A DNA stretch of 26,011 nucleotides from DASRJW01 sp035649435. GTDB lineage: Bacteria; Krumholzibacteriota; Krumholzibacteriia; G020349025. The DNA lies in the NCBI GenBank assembly GCA_035649435.1, contig DASRJO010000205.1:1-26011 (forward strand). The letters run 5' to 3'. A program made the position numbers and the translations under genes. The notes under the pieces are model-generated. The model saw only the letters and a program-made list of their open reading frames with translations. It did not search any database and was not told where the DNA came from. This document shows, one piece after another, positions 17,839 through 24,253 of this stretch. The stretch's first letter is position 1. The number at the start of each line of letters is the position of its first letter.

Positions 17839-18590
17839 ATACGGCGATCGTCGAGATGCGTCGGCTCCCCGGCATTCTCATCCGGCCGGGCAACGCCTTG
17901 TTTCGCCGAAGGAACCTGATCTTCCCGGTCGGCTTCGTGGTTGTGATGCTGGCCGGCCGACCGCGATTCCCGTTCGGTTCCCAGCACGCCGATCAGTGGA
18001 TGGACGCCTTCGGCGTGCTCACCATGCTCGCGGGACAGTTGATTCGCGCCATGGTGATCGGGCTGGCGTACATCCAGCGAGGCGGCAAGGCCGGACGAGT
18101 CCACGCGGAGTCGCTGGTCGAAGAAGGCGTGTTCGCGCACTGCCGCAACCCGCTGTACCTTGGCAACATCTTGATCTTCCTTGGGATCTTCACCGTCGTG
18201 AATTCATGGGCCGGGTGGATTGTCGGTGTGCCGGCCGTCCTTTTCGCCTATCTGGCGATCGTGGCCGCCGAGGAGGATTTCCTCCGTCGGCAGTTCGGCA
18301 GCAGATACGAGGACTACTGCCAAAGAGTGCATCGGCTCTGGCCTTCGCTCCGCGGCCTGAGAAAGACGGCCGAGAGTTTTCATTTCAATGGGCGTCGCGT
18401 CGTCAGAAAGGAATACGGCTCGACGTTCGCATGGACAACGATCGTGCTCGTGTTGCTGGTGCTGGAGCGGATCGCGAACGGCGGGGCCGAGAGAGTCCGC
18501 ACGACCTGGGCCTTTTACGCCGGGGCCTGGGGCCTCCTCTTCATGGCCTACCTCACGGCGAGATTCCTCAAGAAGACGGGCAGGCTTTGA
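17835..18590 (+). CDS. Membrane methyltransferase, isoprenylcysteine/PEMT-like
   Basis: 251-residue integral membrane protein. N-terminal and central helices (FPVGFVVVMLAGR, MDAFGVLTMLAGQLIRAMVIGLAYI, ILIFLGIFTVVNSWAGWIVG, VPAVLFAYLAIVAAEEDFL) carry the ICMT/PEMT cofactor signature: VEEGVFAHCRNPLYLGN, then EEDFLRRQFGSRYEDYCQRVHRLWPSL. After about residue 175 an extra segment adds two more predicted helices (FAWTTIVLVLLVLERIA and TTWAFYAGAWGLLFMAYLTARFL), which is not typical. Family members methylate lipids, isoprenoid thiols or small phenols using SAM; the substrate here is unknown. The GTG at 17835 overlaps the cmoA stop by four bases and is preferred; ATG 17856 is the alternative. Because it is coupled to a carboxy-SAM synthase, use of carboxy-SAM is conceivable but purely inferred. 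Confidence 0.8.
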   Translation: MNTAIVEMRRLPGILIRPGNALFRRRNLIFPVGFVVVMLAGRPRFPFGSQHADQWMDAFGVLTMLAGQLIRAMVIGLAYIQRGGKAGRVHAESLVEEGVFAHCRNPLYLGNILIFLGIFTVVNSWAGWIVGVPAVLFAYLAIVAAEEDFLRRQFGSRYEDYCQRVHRLWPSLRGLRKTAESFHFNGRRVVRKEYGSTFAWTTIVLVLLVLERIANGGAERVRTTWAFYAGAWGLLFMAYLTARFLKKTGRL

Positions 18591-18647
18591 CTCCGCGCTG
18601 TGATGCCGATCGGCTTGTCACCAGATCTCTTTCCAAAGGCAGGCGCA

Positions 18648-19430
18648 ATGGGAGGACCGCACACGTATTCCCGAATCCAGGTGCGGCATGAGAACGACGA
18701 GCAAGTATTGTGGGTCGCACTCGATGCGCCTCCAGGGAATGTCCTCGACCTCGAGATGATCGAGAGCCTGCGCGACATGCTCGCGGGCGCGGCGCGACGT
18801 TCGCACGTGAAGGCGATCGTCTTCTCCGGCACCGGCGCACACTTCTCCTATGGCGCGAGCATCGAAGAACATCTGCCGGAAAAGGTCGGTGCGCTGCTTC
18901 CCGCCTTCCATGGTTTGTTTCGCGATCTCCTGGATGTCGCACGGCCGACGCTCGCCGTCGTCCGCGGCCGCTGTCTCGGTGGTGGGCTCGAACTCGCGTC
19001 TTTCTGCAACTGGGTGTTTGCTGCTGCCGACGCCCAGCTCGGCGTGCCCGAGGTGACGTTGGGTGTGTTCCCACCGCTCGCGGCGCTGATCCTTCCCCAG
19101 CGTGTCGGACGGCCACGGGCCGAGGACCTGTGTCTCACCGGACGCATCGTTGGCGCCGAGGAAGCGCGCGCGATCGGTCTCGTCGATCAAGTGAGCGAGG
19201 ATCCCGAGGCCGCCGCGCGCCAGTGGATCGCGCGAAACCTGCTGCCGAAGAGCGCCGTCGCGTTGCACTTCACCACACGCGCCGTGCGCGAGCCACTGCG
19301 CGCGCGGCTCCTGGCTGACTTGGATGCGCTCGAGCGCTTGTACCTGCAGGACCTCATGCAGCGCACCGACCCACGTGAAGGGATTCGCGCCTGGATCGAG
19401 AAACGCCAGCCGCGGTGGACGAACGAGTGA
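18648..19430 (+). CDS. Enoyl-CoA hydratase/isomerase, Dch-like
   Basis: 260-residue crotonase-fold enzyme. The oxyanion-hole strand is GTGAHFSYGASIEEHLPEKV (61-80), followed by RGRCLGGGLELASFCNWVFAA with Glu115, and LGVPEVTLGVFPP with Glu135; both match the two catalytic glutamates of classical hydratases. The FS[FY]GAS[VI]EEHLP text and the C-terminal LDALERLYLQDLM...GIRAWIEKRQPRW pattern closely resemble, from memory, cyclohexa-1,5-diene-1-carbonyl-CoA hydratase (Dch) of anaerobic benzoyl-CoA degradation. No benzoyl-CoA reductase or other ring-degradation gene is present, so the substrate may be another cyclic or unsaturated acyl-CoA. ATG 18648 is chosen for its AAGGCAGG site; GTG 18600/ATG 18603 would add 15-16 residues. 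It lies 57 bases after the membrane methyltransferase and may be part of the same operon. Confidence 0.88.
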   Translation: MGGPHTYSRIQVRHENDEQVLWVALDAPPGNVLDLEMIESLRDMLAGAARRSHVKAIVFSGTGAHFSYGASIEEHLPEKVGALLPAFHGLFRDLLDVARPTLAVVRGRCLGGGLELASFCNWVFAAADAQLGVPEVTLGVFPPLAALILPQRVGRPRAEDLCLTGRIVGAEEARAIGLVDQVSEDPEAAARQWIARNLLPKSAVALHFTTRAVREPLRARLLADLDALERLYLQDLMQRTDPREGIRAWIEKRQPRWTNE

Positions 19431-19440
19431 AGCGCCCCCA

Positions 19441-19530
19441 GTGGACGAGCGGTCGAGCCCAGGTCGACGAGGGATCGAGCGTGGGTGGAGGAGCGATCGA
19501 GCGCAGGTGAAGGAGCGATCGAGCACCCAG
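19441..19530. repeat. Four 22-24-bp tandem repeats after the hydratase gene
   Basis: Units are 19441-19462, 19463-19484, 19485-19506 (22 bp each) and 19507-19530 (24 bp). A rough consensus is GTSGASGAGSGATCGAGC plus four variable bases. The last codons of the hydratase gene (GTGGACGAACGAGTGA, from 19415) resemble the start of a unit, so the array seems to grow out of the gene end. The unit length is not a multiple of three, so it is not a coding repeat. The rest of the gap to 19682 holds a possible -10 box TATCAT at 19607-19612 and nothing else that I recognise. Confidence 0.8.
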
Positions 19531-19682
19531 GGTACGAACAACTCCTCGTGCCTGTGACTGTAGTCCGGGGGCGCACGAACCCCTGGAGCGCGCGGTCGCG
19601 AGGCTGTATCATGGAAGCCTCATGCGACTTGCAGCCGTGGTGGTCTGACCGGCCGCCGCGACGGAATCACAGCGGAGGAATC

Positions 19683-21500
19683 ATGCGCGGCTGGCTGGCA
19701 ATCCCAGGCATCGTTCTTTTCATCCTGCTGCAGCCGGTGCATGTCTCCGGCGAGTCGGCCCCGATCTTTCTCGACGGGTTCTTCACCGATTGGACCGGCA
19801 CCGTCGAGCACGCGGATCCCACCGGTGACAACGGCTCCTCGGGGATCGATTTCAGCGACGTGGATCTGGCGAACGACGCCGACAATCTGTTCCTCCGCTT
19901 TGCGATCGGCGTCGAGCGTGGGTTGCAGGTCGCCAACAACATCGAGCTCTATCTGGACACGGACCTCAACGCCGCGACGGGTCTCGTGGTCGGGAACATC
20001 GGCGCCGAGCTGCAATGGCAGTTCGGCGCGCTCGTCGGACGCTACTATCGTAGCAACGGGACGAGCGTGCAAATCCGCCAGGACGACCTGCGACTGCGTC
20101 AGCTGCCGTCGGTTTCTTCGACGGTGTTCGAGGTTTCCATTGGGCGCGATGTGCGCCCCGACGGCACGAACCTTTTGTTCCCGGGCACATCCATGCGAGT
20201 CGTGCTGCGCGACGTGGGCGCGAGCGGCGACCGCGCCCCGAACACGGGTCTCACGCTCACCTATTCCTTCGACGCCACACCCGTGTCACCTCCCGATCCG
20301 ATTTCCTTGGCGCGGGTGAACGGCTCGGATGTCCGTGTCGTCACCTGGAATGTGCGCGATCTCGAGGGCACGACCAACGGCTTCAACTCGGCCGTGACAC
20401 CGAATGCCGACCGCATCTTCTCCGCTCTCGATCCCCAAATCGTCAGCTTCCAGGAGATCTACAACGCGACACCGGCGCAAACGGCAGCACTCTTCGAGAG
20501 CTTCCTGCCGTCGGGCGCGGGCCAAGTGTGGCACGCGGCCGAAGTGAACGACTGTATCGTCGTCACCCGCTTCCCGATCCTCGGCCAGTGGGCGATCGAC
20601 CTCAACAACGCGGTGCTCTTGGACGCCGAGGCGGCTCTCGATCGCGACATCCTGCTGGTGAATGCTCACTTGCCTTGCTGCACCAATGATGCCGGCCGGC
20701 AGAACGAAGCTGACGCCATCATGGCGTTCTTCCGTGACGCCATGACCGCCGGCGGCACCGTCACCGTCCCGGAAGGAACGGTGCTCATGATCACGGGGGA
20801 TCTGAACCTCGTCGGCTTCGCACGACAGCTCGTCACGTTGCAGACCGGCGACATCGTCAACAACGGCAGCTTCGGTCCCGATTTCGCGCCGGATTGGGAC
20901 GGCACGGATTTCGCCGATGTCGTGTCGAGCCAGACGGAAAGGCGCTTCGCCTACACCTGGAGGAGCGACGGATCGACATTCGCTCCGGGCCGTCTCGATT
21001 TCTTCCTCTACACCGATAGCGCCGTGCGCCTCGAACGCCACTTCAGCCTCTACACGCCGGAGATGTCGCCGGCGCAGCTCGCGGCCTTCGGCCTGCAGGC
21101 GAACGACGTGACCGCGGTCTCCGATCACCTGCCGCACGTGGCGGATTTCCGCCAACTGCGGACGAGCGCGGCCGAGGAAGTGCTGGCCGCGTCGGGCGGT
21201 GTGCGTATCGCCGATCTTTCCAGCTCGGCGCCAAGCGGTGTGCGTTTCGCCGTGACCCTGGAACAGCCCGCGCATCTGCGGGTGCAATTGTTCGACGTGC
21301 GCGGGGCGCTGGTTGCGACGTTGCACGACGACGGAACCGGTGTCTCCGCTGCGGGCGCTCGAGTTTTCGACTGGGATGGGGCCAGCCGCCAGGGCACGGT
21401 GGCTGCGAGCGGCACCTACTTCGTGCGTGTCGTCGCGGCCCCGCTCGCGCCCGGCGCGCGTGAACAGTCGGCGGTGGCGAAAGTCATCTTCATCAAGTGA
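19683..21500 (+). CDS. Secreted endonuclease/exonuclease/phosphatase-family protein with FlgD-type Ig tail
   Basis: 605-residue exported protein. ATG 19683 has GGAGGA four bases upstream and gives a signal peptide (MRGWLAIPGIVLFILLQPV, cleavage near VSG|E). An N-terminal β-rich domain (about 25-195) starts IFLDGFFTDWTG, a binding-type module often found on secreted proteins. The EEP nuclease/phosphatase domain (about 210-500) shows VVTWNVRDLEG, VSFQEIYN (metal-binding Glu), LLVNAHLP, MITGDLNLVG (Asp/Asn) and VSDHLPHVADF (catalytic Asp-His). The C-terminal 80 residues (LRVQLFDVRGALVATLHDDG, RVFDWDGASRQG, ASGTYFVRVVAA) form a FlgD-like Ig domain, typical of exported proteins in FCB-related bacteria. 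It could degrade extracellular DNA or act on phosphoesters; the sequence does not decide which. Confidence 0.9.
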   Translation: MRGWLAIPGIVLFILLQPVHVSGESAPIFLDGFFTDWTGTVEHADPTGDNGSSGIDFSDVDLANDADNLFLRFAIGVERGLQVANNIELYLDTDLNAATGLVVGNIGAELQWQFGALVGRYYRSNGTSVQIRQDDLRLRQLPSVSSTVFEVSIGRDVRPDGTNLLFPGTSMRVVLRDVGASGDRAPNTGLTLTYSFDATPVSPPDPISLARVNGSDVRVVTWNVRDLEGTTNGFNSAVTPNADRIFSALDPQIVSFQEIYNATPAQTAALFESFLPSGAGQVWHAAEVNDCIVVTRFPILGQWAIDLNNAVLLDAEAALDRDILLVNAHLPCCTNDAGRQNEADAIMAFFRDAMTAGGTVTVPEGTVLMITGDLNLVGFARQLVTLQTGDIVNNGSFGPDFAPDWDGTDFADVVSSQTERRFAYTWRSDGSTFAPGRLDFFLYTDSAVRLERHFSLYTPEMSPAQLAAFGLQANDVTAVSDHLPHVADFRQLRTSAAEEVLAASGGVRIADLSSSAPSGVRFAVTLEQPAHLRVQLFDVRGALVATLHDDGTGVSAAGARVFDWDGASRQGTVAASGTYFVRVVAAPLAPGAREQSAVAKVIFIK

Positions 21501-21574
21501 CGCCGTGTTCCGCCGCCGCCAGGCCTGTGCGAGATGCAGCATCCGGAAGATTCGACTACAGTGAGAAGGGAATC

Positions 21575-21865
21575 ATGACCGCTCGATCCTCTTCGATGAA
21601 CTTTTCGCTGCGCAAAGCCTCCTGGATGTCGACCACGTGCAGCTTCCTGCTGGCCCTCGTGTCGATCCAGCTCGGCCGGCGCCTGAGCATCGCCGAGCAC
21701 ATGTCGATGTTCAACTGGATGGCAGCGGTCATCCTGGCGCTGGTTGTTGCCGGCTTCGTCGCGGCGCTGATGTCACTGGTGAAATCGCGCGCCAAGAGCG
21801 GTTCATCCTGGCTCGCTGCTGGGCTTGCGCTCCTGCTCCTTTTGTCGTACCTCTTCGACGATTGA
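21575..21865 (+). CDS. Small membrane protein of unknown function
   Basis: 96 residues with three predicted membrane helices: STTCSFLLALVSIQLG, FNWMAAVILALVVAGFVAALM and SWLAAGLALLLLLSYLF, ending in FDD. Residues 35-40 (RRLSIAE) and the SLVKSRAKSG loop are charged and should face the cytoplasm. ATG 21575 is chosen because GAGAAGGG lies just upstream; a TACAGT hexamer 12 bases before the ATG could be a -10 box. No family is recognised. It follows the secreted nuclease gene by 74 bases on the same strand and its stop codon begins a tandem repeat. Confidence 0.7.
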   Translation: MTARSSSMNFSLRKASWMSTTCSFLLALVSIQLGRRLSIAEHMSMFNWMAAVILALVVAGFVAALMSLVKSRAKSGSSWLAAGLALLLLLSYLFDD

Positions 21866-21963
21866 ATCGGAACGACCTCAGCCGAGCTGAAACGGATCCG
21901 TCCCGGCAGACAGAATCGGAACCATCCCGGCCAGACAGAAGTGGATCTGCCGCGGTGCTGCCA
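21865..21963. repeat. Degenerate 24-25-bp tandem repeats after the small membrane protein gene
   Basis: Four units can be laid out: 21865-21889, 21890-21913, 21914-21938 and 21939-21963. The middle two are nearly alike (AA-[AT]-CGGA, then TCCCGGC and AGACAG); the outer two are more diverged (AATCGGAACGACC and AAGTGGATCTGCC). The first unit begins on the last base of the stop codon. The array fills most of the gap between two convergent genes. Confidence 0.7.
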
Positions 21964-21985
21964 TCCGGCGAGTTTCCTGGGTTTC

Positions 21986-23884
21986 TCATTTCGCGCGAGT
22001 CCCGCGCCCCTTGATGTTGGCGATGATCGAGTGCAAGGTGGCGTTGTCGTTGTCGAAATCGCCATGCATCGTACTGCCGCTTTGTCGCGAAGGCGCGGGG
22101 ATTGCGCGCACGAATCGCCGCACGTCGCGCAGTCGCGGCCGTTGCACAGCCTCGTCGAAGAACTTTTCCATGCCGAGAATCGGGATGCGCGTTCCGCCCT
22201 CGAACGCTTCGGATACGAGGTAGAGGAGCGATCTCCCATAGCCGAACAACGGCCGGCAGCTGGGGTCCTTTTCTTCGGCCTCCGCGCTCAGGTGGTACTG
22301 GTGGTACTCCCGCACCTGTCGCGCGCGAAGACACGGCAGCAGTGTGGCATCGAAGACGTCCGTGCGGACTGCCGGAGCCATGAAATGGACCGAATCGAAC
22401 TGCCAGCCCAATCGCACCAGAGCATCGAGCAGATGGCAGTGAACGATCGAGCCCGCCGAATGGCCGATCAAGTGTAAGCGCACACGAGACGGGGCGAACT
22501 CGGGCACCGACAGCCCGAGATCGAAGAGCTGATGCACGCCGCTCGTCGGGCGCTGGCCAATCGCCTGCGCGTTCTGCTTCATCTCGTCCCAAAGCAACGT
22601 CCCGGGCCCAGCGAGAGTCCGTTCCAGTCGTGTGTTCCACCACTTGGACACCGCGTCGCGCCAGCCCGTCGCCGCGCTCGGTGTGTCCTCGAGCGCGTCG
22701 GCGACGCGGTTGCGCAAGGTCGACAACACGTCGGTCTCCCACATGAGAAAGATCGGAAAGATCTGAGCGTCGTACAGCGCTGGGATCCAGCGGGCTGCTG
22801 CTTCGGAGGCCGACTTCTCGCCCGTGAGCCCTCCGTGCGCGTAGAGCGCCACGTCCACCGTGGCGCGCTTGCCGCGCTTCCACAGCCGGCGCGCGGAATC
22901 GAAGTGAGTCTCGAGCAGAGTTTGGAGATCAGAGCGCAGGGTGCGGAACTTGCCGCTCCGGCTCAGGTCGCCGTTGTTCTCCATGTTGACGATGAAGGGA
23001 GCGATCTCGCGCTGGCAAAGGACGGGCTCATTCGCGAGGGTGACACGTCCACGCGCATCCGTGCGCAGTGATGAGCTCGCAGAAATGGCCTGATGTTGCA
23101 CGGTGCTGACGCCGAGCTGCGCCACCCAGCAATCCATCGCGTGATCCATCCAGTCGGAGTAGGTGAGCGTGGCGAAGCCGCCATCACCCCAGCTGGTTCC
23201 CCAGGAATTGAGCACAAGAAAACCGCGTGCATCGTAGCCGATGATGACGAATGCATGGCCGCCGTCAGCTGGTGTCGCGCCACGCGGTGGCACGAGCCAG
23301 TCCTTGCGCGCGGCACCACGCAGATCGAAACCTTCCGCCCAGCCCTCGTGACAAATCGCGCTGGCGTAGAGCACGCCGACCTCGTTCAAAGCGATATGCA
23401 TGTCGGTCACGGAGCGGGGATCGACGCGATAGTAAGCGCCCAGCGGCCTCTTCGCGGCATCCTGCCACCAGTCCCGTTTCGGATCGGGATGTGCGTCCGG
23501 CATGCTGATCTCTGTCCAGAGCGCCTGTGCGGAGGCGCCGTGCCGGTACCAGCCTTTCATGGCGCCGCGCAGGCTCGAGCCCACCTCGGCGTGCGCGCCG
23601 GGGAACTCGTCGTAGCGCCGGGCCATGGAGTAGAGCATGAACGGAGACACCGAGGCATCGGGCTCGCGCTTCGATTTGCGCAGGAGGTAGTTCACGACAT
23701 TGGCGAGCGCGAAGCCCGTGCAAGCCGACGTCTCGCCCTGATCGAGAACGGGCAGCCGATCGGCGGCGCTGGCGACGAGTCGTGTGGTCGGCGCAGTGGC
23801 GATGACGGGACGATACGGGCGATCACGCAGATCGAGCCGGTCGGGTACCACAGGGCGCAGCCGTTGGCGTGGACGCGTCGCCAT
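21986..23884 (-). CDS. Papain-like peptidase fused to a serine α/β hydrolase
   Basis: 632-residue protein without a signal peptide. Residues 45-250 are a C1 (papain-like) peptidase: Gln49 and Cys55 in LDQGETSACTGFALANVVNYL, His210 in DGGHAFVIIGYD and Asn226 in VLNSWGTSWGDGGFA, so all catalytic residues are present, but with no inhibitory propeptide. Residues about 340-625 are an α/β hydrolase: oxyanion loop ALYAHGGLTG, nucleophile Ser476 in LHLIGHSAGSIVHCHLL, and a candidate His607 in TMHGDFDND. The linker contains many charged residues. I know no standard family with this order. A cytoplasmic or toxin-like effector role is possible, but nothing adjacent proves it. The start has no clear ribosome binding site; a TGCTAGACT box ends 9 bases before the ATG, suggesting a nearly leaderless message. 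Confidence 0.85.
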   Translation of the reverse strand: MATRPRQRLRPVVPDRLDLRDRPYRPVIATAPTTRLVASAADRLPVLDQGETSACTGFALANVVNYLLRKSKREPDASVSPFMLYSMARRYDEFPGAHAEVGSSLRGAMKGWYRHGASAQALWTEISMPDAHPDPKRDWWQDAAKRPLGAYYRVDPRSVTDMHIALNEVGVLYASAICHEGWAEGFDLRGAARKDWLVPPRGATPADGGHAFVIIGYDARGFLVLNSWGTSWGDGGFATLTYSDWMDHAMDCWVAQLGVSTVQHQAISASSSLRTDARGRVTLANEPVLCQREIAPFIVNMENNGDLSRSGKFRTLRSDLQTLLETHFDSARRLWKRGKRATVDVALYAHGGLTGEKSASEAAARWIPALYDAQIFPIFLMWETDVLSTLRNRVADALEDTPSAATGWRDAVSKWWNTRLERTLAGPGTLLWDEMKQNAQAIGQRPTSGVHQLFDLGLSVPEFAPSRVRLHLIGHSAGSIVHCHLLDALVRLGWQFDSVHFMAPAVRTDVFDATLLPCLRARQVREYHQYHLSAEAEEKDPSCRPLFGYGRSLLYLVSEAFEGGTRIPILGMEKFFDEAVQRPRLRDVRRFVRAIPAPSRQSGSTMHGDFDNDNATLHSIIANIKGRGTRAK

Positions 23885-23893
23885 AATGCGCGG

Positions 23894-23899
23894 AGTCTA
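23894..23899 (-). promoter_or_regulatory. Extended -10 element of the peptidase-hydrolase gene
   Basis: The minus strand reads TGCTAGACT with the hexamer TAGACT at 23899 down to 23894. A start site about 7 bases downstream would fall at 23886-23888, right at the ATG at 23884. It is identical to the element before the S9 peptidase gene. No clear -35 hexamer is seen. Confidence 0.4.
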
Positions 23900-24180
23900 G
23901 CACCGATGACACCAGTCGCCCAATGGAGAGTTGCTCCAACGCCGCGGCCCTGTCTGCAGCCCCGCTCACAACCCGCGAGCACCCGCTGTCCACTGTGTTT
24001 ACAGCGTCCTCACCAGCGCGCGCTCTCTGTCCTGGCGCTTGCAACGTCGCGCTACGACGCGGCCCCCCGCTGCACGTCGCTTCGCTGCACTGCACTGCAC
24101 GGCGCTGCACTGCGCTGCACAGGCGGCACGAATATTGCACTAAATATCTGCATGGCTCTTCGAGTCCTCTCGTTAGCTAC
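23900..24180. other. Intergenic stretch between divergent genes (part of a 369-base gap)
   Basis: No gene is supported here. It holds a run of GCTGCAC-type repeats at 24069-24120, then an AT-rich patch with an inverted repeat ATATT-gcacta-AATAT at 24132-24147, about 34 bases before the -35 box of the promoter at 24181. The inverted repeat might be a regulator site, but it is short. Confidence 0.4.
24069..24120. repeat. GCTGCAC short repeats
   Basis: GCTGCAC occurs at 24069-24075, 24084-24090, 24104-24110 and 24114-24120, with two further TGCAC units at 24091-24100. The array lies in noncoding sequence upstream of the promoter at 24181. No function is known. Confidence 0.75.
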
Positions 24181-24209
24181 TTGACATTTGTATCGTGCTT
24201 GTCTATATT
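24181..24209 (+). promoter_or_regulatory. Near-consensus sigma-70 promoter
   Basis: TTGACA at 24181-24186, a 17-base spacer and TATATT at 24204-24209. The -35 box is perfect and the -10 box has one or two mismatches to TATAAT. Transcription should start near 24216, giving a leader of about 38 bases to the HNH-family gene start at 24254. It is by far the best promoter in the window and stands in an AT-rich patch of an otherwise GC-rich region. Confidence 0.8.
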
Positions 24210-24253
24210 GATCGAGCAGTCCCGACCACCGATTCCTCCCAAGGTCAGGTGCC

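Noticed and set aside
24069..24120. GCTGCAC repeats as a CRISPR array or replication-origin iterons
   Set aside because: Units are 5-7 bases with irregular spacing, no spacers, no DnaA boxes and no rep or cas gene nearby.
23093..24184. Long plus-strand frame opposite the peptidase-hydrolase gene
   Set aside because: It is antisense to a gene with complete catalytic motifs, has low-complexity Arg/His/Ala-rich translation and no recognisable domain; typical of GC-rich shadow frames.
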